Position numbers and translations under genes: made by a program
Notes under the pieces: generated by a model
Databases searched by the model: none
Told to the model about the DNA's origin: nothing
What the model saw: the letters and a program-made list of their open reading frames with translations, nothing else
Assembly: GCA_022432975.1 (NCBI GenBank)
Contig: CM039512.1
Coordinates: forward strand, 4,945,498-5,009,497
DNA length: 64,000 nucleotides
DNA from: Begonia masoniana
Lineage: Eukaryota; Streptophyta; Magnoliopsida; Cucurbitales; Begoniaceae
Reading direction: 5' to 3'
Shown here: piece by piece, positions 27,056 through 39,589 of the stretch
Layout of the letters: each line of letters begins with the position of its first letter
How positions within the stretch are numbered: position 1 is the first letter of the stretch

Positions 27056-29162
27056 TGTAACGCCCCGAGTTTTCTCAACTTGGTTCGCTACTCACAAACC
27101 CGTGCATAAGTAAGAATTTTGGAAAAATTTTAAAATTTCACTTGAAGGTCAAAATTTGATGTTTACTGAAACCTCAAACCTTAAAACTTGCAGCGGAAAA
27201 ATCATTTGAGCAAAACAGAGATTAAACAGGACTGTAAAGCAATATTTGGGAACATTAGTTAAAATATTAAGAATTAATTTCGGCCAACAGATATCAAGAC
27301 TTAAGCGTGAAAACTTGAAAATCGTAAGAGTCAAACGCATCGGCCGCTAAACAAAATCAACGAAAAGGGGCAGAAAAAGAAACCGAAGGCTTCCACCGAT
27401 CACAAAACGACAAAACTTATTTTACACATCTACCGATGACGTAAGCCGGATGATTCGTTCATCTAACTCACACAGGTCACAAAACGACAAAACTTATTTT
27501 ACACATCTACCGATGACGTAAGCCGGATGATTCGTTCATCTAATTCACACCGATCACAAAACGATAAAACTTATTTTACACATCTACCGATGACGTAAGT
27601 CGGATGATTCGTTCATCTAACTCACACCGGTCACAAAATGACAAAACTTATTTTACACATCTACCGATGATGTAAGCCGGATGATTCGTTCATCTAACTC
27701 ACACCGGTCACAAAACGACAAAACTTATCCGCATCATCCGATAGACTTCATCTACCAATAGATCGAAAACACTCTACAAAACAGCATAACAACAATTTCA
27801 CTCTAAATCAAAGAAAACTCCGACTACCAAAAGAACTTGAGCATTTTATTAAATATCGTTCTAAACTACTTAATCCGTGTATTGCTCCAAAATTTGGTAA
27901 AAACCACTATTAAAACCAACAGAATATCATTTTCAGAAAATCCCAAATTGTATTCAAAACATCAAAACTACCACAGTCATAAAACTCTCAACATACTTAA
28001 ATCGAATCATTGTCAACTAAGCCTTCACACCTACTGACAACAGTTAAACCGCCCCATCAATTACCAGGCCGATGCATGAATGCACCCCTCCAACCTGCCT
28101 AGTTCTCAGCAAACTCAGAGAACACGTCTGCTGTCTCTTCTTCACCTACATCACAAAACTCATCTATTAGTCTAATGCTAAGTAAGTAAAGCAGTAATGA
28201 ATTGAAATGCTAAAACATAAATTCCTAAACATGCAGTTTCTACTTTCTCATCTCAGTTGCATATGCATTCGTTTCTGATCTGATCCCCCTGTGAAATTGG
28301 GAGTTGGATCACTTCTCCCAAAGTCATACATCATCTCTCTCGATTAAGGGGTGGATTTGTTCCCTTAACAACTGTTCAGATCCCCCTGTGAAATTGGGAG
28401 TTGGATCACTTCTCCCAAAGTATAAATCCCTTCATAAGTTAAGGGGTGGATTAGTTCCCTTAATAGCTTATCTGTTACAATCTATTCATTCCTTACCATG
28501 TCATTTCATATAAAATCATTTTTGCATACTTTCAAAAATATGATGCATGACATACAAACACATTCAAGCAAACATAATCCTACTGTTTTGTGATGTAGGC
28601 CCGAAGGCACAAGCAAACTTCACTTACCTGGTCTCCTGGAAATCGCTTGGCAGTAAGCTACTTTAGAAGCTCGCTCACTTAAGGTCATAACAGTACATCA
28701 ATCAAACCTTCACCAAACTTCACCAAGAATCAATCAGAAGTTTGAGGAAATCAATTTGAAACCCTACTACCTGTGCATTCCCATTTATCACAAAAACCCG
28801 AACCTACTCTTAATCACAGCATCCTCAAAATTTCTCACATTATACTCCCTTAGTTACCTAACTGCTAAAATACAAGAAAACGAGGAAAACTTACCTAGGT
28901 TGAAGGAGAATCGGGCAACAGAATCGCCTAGAGAGCTCTGCTGCTTGAGCTGAAAACCCGAAGAGGAAAAAGTATGAAATGGTGGCGGCTACAGTGCATT
29001 AAACGCAGAACCCCTTCCCTTAAGTAGGTTATCCACTTAAAATTTCTAATTATCCTTATGTCCTTGCCTAGTCATCTATTGACCCTACTTTTATAATTGT
29101 CATTAAAGTGTACCATTAATTTAAAAGAATAGAGAATTAGTTTGATAGAACCGGGTGTTACA
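27056..29162 (-). repeat. Gypsy B 3' LTR (2107 bp)
   Basis: TG...CA ends. It contains five tandem 77-bp units (repeat start points 27401, 27478, 27555, 27632, 27709), each with GATGACGTAAGCCGG, and a duplicated block at 28280-28480 beginning GATCCCCCTGTGAAATTGGG. Confidence 0.88.
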
Positions 29163-29787
29163 ATCTACCCTCCTTAAAAGAATTTTGTCCTCAAAATTCA
29201 GTACCTGAATAATTCTGGATGTTGGTCCATCATGTCTTGCTGGCGCTCCCAAGTTGTCTCCTCTATGTTCTGGTTGTGCCATAAGACTTTCACTAGTGGA
29301 ACCTCTTTGTTGTGTAATACCTTCACTGCAAAGTATAAGATCCTTACTGGTTTCTCTTCATAAGTAAGGGTAGGATGAACTTCAATACTCTGTTGTTCCA
29401 CAATCTGAGATAGATCTCGTACACACTTTTTAAGCATAGAGACGTGGAACACATTGTGAATCCCTTCCATAGAGGCTGATAACTGCAGTTGATAGGCTGT
29501 CTTCCCAATCCTTTTTAAGATTGGAAATAGTCCAATAAATCTGGGGTTTAACTTGCCTCTCTTCCCAAATCTCACAACTCCTTTGAATGGTGATACCTTA
29601 AGAAAAACTCCATCACCTACTTCAAACTCTAATTCCCTGCGTCTTCTGTCAGCATAGCTCTTCTGTCGGCTCTGAGCTGTCAAAATTCGCTGGCGGATGA
29701 GGGCAACCTTCTCAACAGTTTGTTGCACAATATCAGGACCAAGCAACTGTGCTTCACCAACTTCATCCCAGTACAAAGGTGATCTGC
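29163..29787 (-). pseudogene. Gypsy B integrase C-terminus with chromodomain-like tail
   Basis: It starts in the conserved LYWDEVGEAQLLGP stretch and passes through the GDGVFLKVSPFKGV (GPY/F-type) segment. It ends with VLWHNQNIEETTWERQQDM, which resembles the chromodomain end of plant chromoviruses. It is separated from the integrase core at 32763-33211 by the solo LTR. Confidence 0.87.
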
Positions 29788-31071
29788 ATTTTTGTAATAC
29801 CCGGTTGTACGGATTCGTATATTATATTATTATTTTAATATATGTGGCATTTTTGGTAAATATGTCAAATCAAATCAGTTTCACAAACGGAAAGCGTCAT
29901 TACAATCCTAACGATTAATAGGAATTTTAAGGAAATTATGAGAATTTTCGGAGTTTAGACGCTATATTCCGAGTAAATACATTTCTCGTAATGTAAAAGA
30001 CGTTCTCGTAGAAATAGCAAACGAGGTCCAAATTTTGAACGGACAGTTTTATTAAATCCTAAATAATAAGTTGGACATGTTAATGAAATATGAAAATTTG
30101 GTGAACCCAAATAGTTGGACGATTAACGAAACGAAAGACGAAACAAATATAAAATAGGTACGAAGGGCTAAAAGGTCTTTTGCTAAGTTAATTTTAATTT
30201 AAATACTAAATTCTCTTCAATCAGCAGAACACTTCTGCGATTTCAATTTCTGATTTTCCAGAGAGCTTCTACTTCACGAAACCCTCTCTGCCCACGACGA
30301 CTTCGACGATCCGACCTCCAATCTTTCTTCCGTTTGTTCCGTTTCCTTCACGTTTTATCCTCCAATCAACGTTCTAGGTATGTCTCTATAGTTTTAGAGC
30401 GTTAGATTTCGAGTTTCGTAGAGTTTAACGTTTAGGGTTTTCGTTAGGTTTTCGATTAAAAACGCGAATTAGGGTTCGTAATTAATAGGTTAGCCGTGAT
30501 TAAGTACATATGACACGTATTTGATGTTATTGGACGAAGTTAAATCAATTTGTGAAAATGTTAAAAATTGAGAAATTTCGGGTTTTAGGGAAAAACTGGT
30601 AAATTGTAGTTTCGAGCTATCTATCGTAGTTTGTTCATCGATATGCTTCGAAAAATTAAGTTAGGAGTTTTAAGAAATTCTTTAGTTAAGGTTTTGTTAA
30701 TTTTGGACGTTTAGAAGCTTAAATTAGTTTTAACGTCGATATTGTGTTTTGCTTCAGACAAACAACGCTCGTGGACGGAGCTTGAGCTGCTTTGGACACG
30801 AGGTAAGTTCTCGTGATTCTTCTCTGGCCGATTGGCCTACACCGTACGTCGAACGTCGTCTCGAGGAGTTTTGGAGATGCTTTTGGTTTAATTGTACTTG
30901 GTTTGGGTAGCTAGGTTCTAGGGGTTTATAGTTTATGCTTTACAGTCTTGATGGTACAGATTATTGTTTGTTTACTTTAAAATATTGAACTGTTCACGCA
31001 TCACTTGTTTTAAAGAAAATCATGAAAATGAACTTCCGCACAGAGTTTTAAAGATAACGTAAAGTATAGCA

Positions 31072-32134
31072 TTGGCCGAAAGGCTTATTGGCCGAAAGGC
31101 GTATTGGCCGAAAGGCGTATTGGCCGAAAGGCGTATTGGCCGAAAGGCGTATTGGCCGAAAGGCGTATTGGCCGAAAGGCGTATTGGCCGAAAGGCGTAT
31201 TGGCCGAAAGGCGTATTGGCCGAAAGGCGTATTGGCCGAAAGGCGTATTGGCCGAAAGGCGTATTGGCCGAAAGGCGTATTGGCCGAAAGGCGTATTGGC
31301 CGAAAGGCGTATTGGCCGAAAGGCGTATTGGCCGAAAGGCGTATTGGCCGAAAGGCGTATTGGCCGAAAGGCGTATTGGCCGAAAGGCGTATTGGCCGAA
31401 AGGCGTATTGGCCGAAAGGCGTATTGGCCGAAAGGCGTATTGGCCGAAAGGCGTATTGGCCGAAAGGCGTATTGGCCGAAAGGCGTATTGGCCGAAAGGC
31501 GTATTGGCCGAAAGGCGTATTGGCCGAAAGGCGTATTGGCCGAAAGGCGTATTGGCCGAAAGGCGTATTGGCCGAAAGGCGTATTGGCCGAAAGGCGTAT
31601 TGGCCGAAAGGCGTATTGGCCGAAAGGCGTATTGGCCGAAAGGCGTATTGGCCGAAAGGCGTATTGGCCGAAAGGCGTATTGGCCGAAAGGCGTATTGGC
31701 CGAAAGGCGTATTGGCCGAAAGGCGTATTGGCCGAAAGGCGTATTGGCCGAAAGGCGTATTGGCCGAAAGGCGTATTGGCCGAAAGGCGTATTGGCCGAA
31801 AGGCGTATTGGCCGAAAGGCGTATTGGCCGAAAGGCGTATTGGCCGAAAGGCGTATTGGCCGAAAGGCGTATTGGCCGAAAGGCGTATTGGCCGAAAGGC
31901 GTATTGGCCGAAAGGCGTATTGGCCGAAAGGCGTATTGGCCGAAAGGCGTATTGGCCGAAAGGCGTATTGGCCGAAAGGCGTATTGGCCGAAAGGCGTAT
32001 TGGCCGAAAGGCGTATTGGCCGAAAGGCGTATTGGCCGAAAGGCGTATTGGCCGAAAGGCGTATTGGCCGAAAGGCGTATTGGCCGAAAGGCGTATTGGC
32101 CGAAAGGCGTATTGGCCGAAAGGCGTATTGGCCG
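31072..32134. repeat. 16-bp minisatellite, 66 copies
   Basis: The unit is TTGGCCGAAAGGCGTA, repeated 66 times plus 7 bases. Apart from the first unit (GGCTTA) it looks uniform. The unit contains the short inverted pair GGCC/GGC. Long ORFs in several frames are artefacts of the repeat. Confidence 0.98.
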
Positions 32135-32300
32135 TTTAGTGATTTGAAAACAGGAGGATACGTTCGGTTTTAGATGTATCACGCAGTGGATTCGTAAAGT
32201 CGCTGCGAGTGGATTGATTTTCAAATACGTTTGGTTGATTGAGTTAATCTATAAGTGCATTGTGTTTATGGACGAAAAGTGTGAAAATAGCATGAAGTGT

Positions 32301-32515
32301 TGCTCTCTGGAATCGGATTCCAGAGAGCAGATAGTTTGTTTTGCTCTCTGGAATTCCAGAGAGCATGCTATTAAATTGACAGGTTGAAAGAAGGAAGGAG
32401 GGATCACTGTGTTGAGCGATCGCTGCACTCAGTGTGCAGCGATCAACTGATCGCTGCACGCTGTAGCGAATGCAGCGATCAGTCGCTGCATGCAGCAGCG
32501 ACTGGTCGCTGCTCA
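32301..32515. repeat. Cluster of perfect palindromes
   Basis: 32301-32329 has 13-bp arms (TGCTCTCTGGAAT) around a 3-base loop. 32342-32365 is a loopless 24-bp palindrome centred on GAATTC. From 32418 a series of GATCGCTGCA / TGCAGCGATC inverted motifs follows. All lie near the end of the solo LTR. Confidence 0.85.
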
Positions 32516-32762
32516 CCTTCATCGGGCAGAATGCCCATTTTGCCCTCCCAAGTTTGTTAATATTTTTTAATTGTATAATGTTTTATAAATAGTTTTAATA
32601 TTTGTTTTAAATGGTTTTTAAACTTAGATTTAAATTTCTGATTTCGATTCTGGTTTCGATTTCGGTTTAGGTTCCGCCTAGAGTTTAATTAAAGATATTA
32701 GGTTAGAAAAAAAATATATAGTACGGAAAATACGGGTACAGTATTAGGATCGTGACAATTTT

Positions 32763-33211
32763 CGTCCATATAGTGCTTCATACGGTGTCATACCAATAGT
32801 TGTTTGAAAACTATTATTATAAGAAAACTCCACAAATGACAAATATTTACTCCAAGATCCTTGAAAATCTAAAACGCACGCACGAAGCATATCTTCCAAT
32901 GTCTGACTAGTCTTTTCAGATTGTCCATCTGTCTGAGGGTGAAAGGCTGTGCTAAAGTTGAGTTGTGTACCCATAGCCTTGTGTAAACTCTTCCAAAACT
33001 TAGATGTGAATCTAGAATTCCGATCTGACACTATGGTACCTGGAACTCCATGTAACCTAACAATTTCTTGCACATACAATTCAGCAAGCTGTTCCATCGA
33101 GTATGTCATTCTTATTGGCAGAAAGTGGGCGGATTTGGTTAATCCATCAACTATTACCCAGATTGCATCATGTCCCTTTGTTGTTCTAGGCAATCCAACA
33201 ACAAAGTCCAT
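32763..33211 (-). pseudogene. Gypsy B integrase core
   Basis: Shows MDFVVGLPRTTKGHDAIWVI, IVSDRNSRFTSKFW and FHPQTDGQSEKTSQTLED, the gypsy integrase core with its conserved acidic positions. It is separated from the upstream part by two stops at about 33212-33229 and cut at 32757 by the solo LTR. Confidence 0.9.
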
Positions 33212-33229
33212 CGTTATTTGTTCTCATTT

Positions 33230-33909
33230 CTATTCAGGAACTGGTAAATGTTGTAATGTTCCTGAGGGTCTCTGATACTCAGCCTTAATCTGCTGACAAC
33301 ACAAACATGATCCTACATACTTTGCCACACACATTTTCATACTTGGACACCAATAATGTTGTCTAAGATCTTTGTACATCTTTGTACTCCCCGGGTGAAC
33401 AGAGAATCTAGAAGAATGTGCCTCCGAAAGGATCTCATCTCGAAGTTCTTTAATGGCAGGAACAAACTGTCTATTTCTAAACTTAAGGATTCCATCAGCA
33501 GAATAGTTGAAATCTGATTTGTCCGTAGAATTCAAGCTTAACTTGCACTTGTTACACTCGTCATCATTCGTCTGAGCTTCCTTTATTTTATCCAGAATAG
33601 TAGGCTTTAAGGTTATGGCTGAAAGTATAGTTGATACACTGGATACTGCTTCTAGATTAAACCTCTGAAATTCTGACTCTAAGGCTAATGGTATGTCAAA
33701 AATCATAGCTGAGGCTGAAGTTGTCACTCTACTCAAAGCATCTGCCACTACATTTGCTTTGCCGGGATGGTATTTAATTTCAAAATCATAATCCTTTAAA
33801 ACTCCAACCATCGACGTTGCCTCATGTTTAATTCCTTCTGTGTGAAGATATATTTCAGACTTTTATGGTCCGAGAATATATCACAAGTTTGTCCATACAG
33901 GTAATGCCT
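33230..33909 (-). pseudogene. Gypsy B RNase H C-terminus and integrase zinc-binding region
   Basis: Contains DYDFEIKYHPGKANVVADAL (end of RNase H) and an H2C2-type integrase N-terminus (HPGSTKMYKDLRQHYWCP, then CLCCQQIKAEY). It is separated from the main polyprotein frame by a TAG at 33910 where Trp is expected (after the AAVVFAPKI motif). Confidence 0.88.
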
Positions 33910-36651
33910 CTAAATCTTAGGTGCAAATACTACTGCAGCTAATTCCAAGTCATGTGTAGGGTAATTCTTCTCATGTGTTTTCAATTGCCTAGAGGCATAA
34001 GCTATTACCTTACCATCTTGCATCAACACACATCCAAGACCAATTTTGGAAGCATCACAATAAATGCTAAACATGTCATCTTCAACAGGAAGGGTCAAAA
34101 TTGGAGCGTTGGTCAGTTTCTGTTTCAAGGTCTGAAAACTATGCTCACAATCCTCAGTCCACACATACTTCATATTTTTCCTTGTTAACCGAGTGAGGGG
34201 TGTTGCAATCTTTGAGAATCCTTCAATAAACTTTCTGTAATATCCTGCAAGTCCAAGGAAACTCTGAATATCTGCAGAATTCTTCGGTTGGGGCCACTCC
34301 TTGACTGCTTGAACCTTGGCTGGATCGACAGATATTCCATCACCAGAGATCACATGACCAAGGAAGTGAACTCTGTCCAGCCAAAACTCACATTTGGAAA
34401 ACTTGGCATAGAGTTGGTGCTGCCTTGGTACCCTTAACACTAAGTTCAAATGCTTTGCATGTTCTTCACTAGAACGCGAATAAATTAAAATGCCATCTAT
34501 AAACACAATGACAAACTTGTCTAAATACTCATGAAACACTCTATGCATAAGATCCATGAAGGCTGCCAGTGCATTTGTCAATCCAAAGGACATAACCAAA
34601 AACTCATAATGTCCATATCTTGTACGAAAAGCTGTCTTAAGAATATCTTCTGATTTGACTTTCAATTGATAGTAACCTGACCTCAAATCAATCTTAGAGA
34701 AAACTCGTGCGCCACGGAGTTGGTCAAATAGGTCATCAATCCTCGGTAATGGATACTTGTTCTTGACAGTTAACTTATTCAATTCCCTATAATCAATGCA
34801 CATACGCATCGATCCATTTTTCTTTTTGACAAAAAGAACAGGTGCACCCCATGGCGAAAAGCTAGGGCGTATGAACCCTTTCTCCAATAGATCTTCCAAC
34901 TGCTTCTTTAATTCTTTAAGTTCTGTTGGTACTAACCTATATAGATTCTTAGATACAGGCTCAGCGCCTGGGTAAACATCCACAACAAATTCAATTTCCC
35001 TATCAGGTGGTAAACCAGGAAGGTCATCTAAAAATACTTCAGGAAAGTCTTGGACAACTAAGACATTTTGAGGATTTGCCTTTCCTACAAGTTGTGTGTC
35101 TAAAACGCTAGCTAAGAAGCACAAGTACTCTCCACATGGGGAAGGTCTAGTGTTAATAGAAGTCATCACAGACATTTCCTTATTCTTCTTTGAAGCTTGA
35201 AAGGTATGTTTCAAACTACCAGGGGGTTGGAAGCTAACTATTCCAGTCCTACAATCAATTGTGGCGTGGTGCTTAAACAACCAGTCCATCCCTAAAATTA
35301 CATCAAATCCCATTATATCCATAATAATGAGATCAGCAGGTAGATCCTTGTTTCCCACTATCACCACACTATTAAGTATCACTCGACTAGAGTGCATGCA
35401 TTCACCAGAGGGTAACGTGATATTAAACATATGTTCAGATGGCGTAGGTTGTATATCTAACTTAACAGCAAATGCAGATGCTATAAATGAATGTGTTACA
35501 CCAGAATCTATTAAAGTAAAAACAGGTATAGAGTTGATCAATATAGTACCTGATACAACAGCGGACTGTTCTTCATCACCCGACTCCACTATGGAGAATA
35601 TCTTCGGTTTAAATATAGCAGGGCCACTCTTAACAGCTGGGCAGTCTCTGCTAATATGGCCGACTTTGTTACAATTGACGCATCTGGTGATTCTAGGCTT
35701 CGGGCATTCTTTGAACGTGTGCCCAGCCTCCTCACAATTGAAACACTTCCCAAAGCCCATTCTACACTCGCCCGGGTGGTTCTTCAGACACTTAAGACAC
35801 TGGGGAAATTTCTTGGCATTCTGTATTTTCCCCCATGTTCCTTGGCTATTCTGGCCTTCACTTGGCCTCTTCATTCCTCTTTGTTGGTGTGGCTGGATAA
35901 ACCTTTGTGGAACCTCTTTTCGTCCAGCACACTTCCTTTCAGCTTCTTCCACTTCCAGAGCAGTGGACACAACTTCGCTGAATGTCAAGCCTTTAATACC
36001 ACAAAATTTAACTCCTCGGTAAATTTCTGGCTTCAGTCCATGCACAAATTTGAACACCTTATCCTCGTCCTTATGAGCAAAATGTCCAACAAACCTGGAC
36101 AGGGACTCGAATTGCCTACTATACTCGGCCACAGACCTTGTCTGCTTCAAGTTCAAAAACTCCAACTTCTTCGCGGTTTGGACAGTGCTGTTAAAATACT
36201 TCTCATAGAAAATGTCCTTGAATTGTGACCAAGGCATCGCCAAAACATCAATGGTGGTCTCTATTGTTTCCCACCAGAGTTGAGCATCACCAACCAAATG
36301 AAATGTTGCCAACGTGACCTTGTCTCCTTCTCTAATGTTGGCACATCTAAACATATTCTCAATCTTTCTAAGCCACCCTTCAGCAATAACCGGATCAGAT
36401 GACTGTCCATCAAACGTGGGTGGTCGTAGCCTCCTGAATCTATCTCCAGAATGTTCATTGCTAGAACTCGAGTTGGCATTTCCCTGTACCTCTCGGTTCA
36501 ATAGCACTCCTAACTGATCGGACTGCTGATGCACTAAGTCTGTTTGTTGACGCACCAAATCTGTCAGCTGCCTAATCACGCTAGGATCTTCTTCACGTCC
36601 CGGATTCGGTATCTCTCTTGGTACTCTTGGTCTTCCTGGTCGTCTAGACAT
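33910..36651 (-). pseudogene. Gypsy B gag, protease and reverse transcriptase
   Basis: A 913-residue open frame from the ATG at 36651. A gag domain is followed by two CCHC knuckles ([14 protein letters not shown] and [14 protein letters not shown]). The aspartic protease site is [15 protein letters not shown] follows with [20 protein letters not shown] and [12 protein letters not shown]. The RT catalytic motif reads FIDGILIYS where FIDDILIYS is expected, so one catalytic Asp is lost. The frame ends at a nonsense codon inside RNase H. Confidence 0.93.
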
Positions 36652-36789
36652 CTTACTAGATTTCCTGCACAGGGTTAACTACTCTCATAAACATCTAATA
36701 ACTAAGGCTAACAAAACACTTACAGTTGTTGGAGTACTCTCATGCGACGATCGGCACTGATGAGCAATCTTTTGAACGGTTTAACTGAA

Positions 36790-36806
36790 TGTCTCTGATA
36801 CCATTA
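36790..36806 (-). other. Gypsy B primer-binding site
   Basis: The - strand reads TGGTATCAGAGAC, complementary to the 3' end of plant initiator tRNA-Met, immediately inside the 5' LTR that begins at 36807. Confidence 0.85.
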
Positions 36807-38375
36807 TGTAACGCCCCGAGTTTTCTGAACCCGGTTCGCTACTCACAAACCCGTGCATAAATAAAAATTTTAGACAAATTTTAAAATTTCACTTGAAAGT
36901 CAAAATTTGATGTTTACTGAAACCTTAAACCTTAAAACTTGCAACAGAAAAATCATTCGAGCAAAACAGAGATTAAACAGGACTGTATAGCAATATTTGG
37001 GAACATTAGTTAAAATATTAAGAATTAATTTCGGCCAACAGAAATCAAGACTCAAGCGTGAAAACTTGAAAATCGTAAGAGTCAAACGCATCTGCTGCTA
37101 AACAAAGTCAACGAAAAGGGGCAGAAACAGAAACCGAAGGCTTCCACCGATCACAAAACGAAAAAACTTATTTTACACATATACCGATGACGTAAGTCGG
37201 ATGATTCGTTCATCTAACTCACACCGGTCACAAAACGACAAAACTTATTTTACACATCTACCGACGACGTAAGCCGGATGATTCGTTCATCTAACTCACA
37301 CCGGTCACAAAACGACAAAACTTATTTTACACATCTACCGATGACGTAAACCGGATGATTCATTCATCTAACTCACACCGGTCACAAAACGACAACTTAT
37401 TTTACACATCTACCGATGACGTAAGCCGGATGATTCGTTCATCTAACTCACACCGGTCACAAAACGACAAAACTTATTTTACACATCTACCGATGACGTA
37501 AGCCGGATGATTCGTTCATCTAACTCACACTGGTCACAAAACGACAAAACTTATCTGTATCATCCAATAGACTTCATCTACCGGTAGATCGAAAACACTC
37601 TACAAAACAGCATGACAACAATTTCACTCTAAATCAAAGAAAACTCCGACTACCAAAAGAACTTGAGCATTTTATTAAAAATCGTTCTAAACTACTTAAT
37701 CCGTGTATTGCTCCAAAATTTGGTAAAAACCACTATTAAAACCAACAGAATATCATTTTCAGAAAATCCCAAATTGTATTCAAAACATCAAAACTACCAC
37801 AGTCATAAAACTCTCAATATACTTAAATCGAATCATTGTCAACTAAACCTTCACACCTACTGACAACAGTTAAACCGCCCCATCAATTACCAGGCCGATG
37901 CATGAATGCACCCCTCCAATCTGCCTAGTTCTCAGCAAACTCAGAGAACACACCTGCTGTCTCTTCTTCACCTACATCACAAAACTCATCTATTAGCCTA
38001 ATGCTAAGTAAGTAAAGCAGTAATGAATTGAAATGCTGAAACATAAATTCCTAAACATGCAGTTTCTACTTTCTCATCTCAGTTGCATCTGCATTCGTTT
38101 CTGATCTGATCCCCCTGTGAAATTGGGAGTTGGATCACTTCTCCCAAAGTCATACATCATCTCTCTCGATTAAGGGGCGGATTAGTTCCCTTAACAACTG
38201 TTCAGATCCCCCTGTGAAATTAGAAGTTTGATCACTTCTCCCAAAGTATAAATCTCTTCATAAGTTAAGGGGTGGATTAGTTCCCTTAATAGCTTATCTG
38301 TTACAATCTGTTCATTTCTTACCATGTCATTTCATGTAAAATGATTTTCGCATACTTTCAAAAATATGATGCATA
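36807..38375 (-). repeat. Gypsy B 5' LTR, truncated
   Basis: Matches 27056-28550 including the 77-bp tandem units (37150-37560) and the duplicated GATCCCCCTGTGAAATT block. It then stops at GATGCATA where unrelated sequence begins. About 610 bp present in the other LTR are missing. Confidence 0.88.
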
Positions 38376-39438
38376 CTATGAGATGATTATACAAGAGATG
38401 AGACATCGAGGTTCACAATGGGTTTACTCCATCGTCAACCGAGCTCAACCATTGCACTTGATACTAAATTGTCTTAACTGTTATGCTCAAGCTTGGTGCA
38501 GGTTTATCGGAGGAAACTTAATGCCGACGTCCCAAAGGTCTAAGCTTACCAAAGAGCGGGCAGTACTCCTTTATTGTATTCTCACTAGTCGCTCCATAAA
38601 TGTCGGGCGAATTATCCATGGTAATATCAGTGCATATGGTAAGGGTTCGACCACTGCAGCTCATATCCACCCCATCCTTATCATGCACTTATGCGCTGCA
38701 GAAAATGTCCCTATGAGCTCTGACGATGTTTGGATACAGCCAAAGCTTTATGTCTCATCAAATATTTCAAGAATAGCCAACTGGCCGTACGGCAAAGCTA
38801 GAGCAAATGGACTGGGATTCATTGAGGATGATATTCATGCTGAAGTTCCTTCTCCACTAATGCCATTGTCTCGTATCCGGTGCAAAGATGGTACTATGAG
38901 TTATGCAGAAGGTAGCATAGCGGAGGCAAAAAGAGTGCGCGCCGAGACACGTCGAAAACAACGATATGAAAATCAATCAACTATGCCTCTCGATCAAGGC
39001 GCCTCTTCATCATCGGCCGTGCCACCCCGCTCTTTATCAACTACCGATGTGGGGCAGATGTTAGAAAATCTTACCATCCAACAACGCCAAATGTTTGCCG
39101 ATATGACTGCTCAACAGACCAGCTTTCAGCAAGATATAAGACAAAGGTTAGACAATATTTCCAATCAACATACCAGCTTTGAACAGGATGCAAGACAAAG
39201 GCTGGAAAATATTTCTGATCAGCAAAGATGCATCGAACATTGGTTGACGCATATGCAAAATCATTCAGTAGAGCTGACAAACTTCTGTGCACGATATGTG
39301 AGATCATTATATGCTCATTATAACCATTTGAATCTAGTGAACCCAAGTTTACCTATCTTTCCGAAGCACCTATTGAGACCATGTCGCCCTCCACAAGAGG
39401 GTGGGGACAACGATGAGCCCGACGGCGACCAGTCATGA
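38376..39438 (+). CDS. Putative plant transposon protein (Transposase_32-like) fragment
   Basis: The open frame runs from an ATG inside the truncated LTR (38341) to a stop at 39438. Element-specific sequence starts near 38376, so the natural N-terminus is missing. Residues 50-140 (CYAQAWCRFIGGNLMPTSQR, then KERAVLLYCILTSRSINVGR, HPILIMHLCAAENVPM) resemble the plant-specific Transposase_32 family, which often travels with LTR elements. A Gln-rich region follows with three similar units of the type QDIRQRLDNISNQ, DARQRLENISDQ, probably coiled coil. Function is unknown. Confidence 0.6.
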
Positions 39439-39589
39439 GCTAGAGTTATGTTATTTTTCAGCTACATTTTTAGTTTATTTTATGCATTGAATTTGTAGAC
39501 ATATTTATTTTAAATTTAGGTAATTATAATATATTTTATGATATATTTTAGACTTTAGTTATACAATCAAAAATTTTTATTTATATAAT

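Larger units (their letters stand above)
29793..32757 (+). mobile_element. Solo LTR (family C), 2965 bp, TSD ATTTT
   Basis: It begins TGTAATACCCGG and ends GGATCGTGACA. ATTTT lies at 29788-29792 and 32758-32762. It splits the gypsy B integrase, whose protein resumes cleanly on each side. It is the same family as 2423-4970 but in opposite orientation. It holds the 66-copy minisatellite and a cluster of palindromes. Confidence 0.92.
27056..38375 (-). mobile_element. Ty3/gypsy chromovirus-type retrotransposon (element B) nested in copia A
   Basis: The left LTR at 27056-29162 runs TGTAACGCCCC to GGGTGTTACA. The right LTR starts at 36807, is related in sequence, but breaks off near 38375, so about 0.6 kb of its outer part is missing. 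A PBS complementary to initiator tRNA-Met (TGGTATCAGAGAC on the - strand) lies just left of 36807. Order right to left: gag, protease, RT, RNase H, integrase, and a chromodomain-like C-terminus. A solo LTR (29793-32757) interrupts integrase. The left 5-bp flank is CATAA; its right partner is lost with the truncated end. Confidence 0.88.

Noticed and set aside
31072..32134. CRISPR-like array
   Set aside because: Direct 16-bp tandem units without spacers, in a plant LTR.
31072..32224. Four overlapping 350-380 codon ORFs on both strands
   Set aside because: Open only because the 16-bp unit lacks stops in several frames; pure minisatellite.
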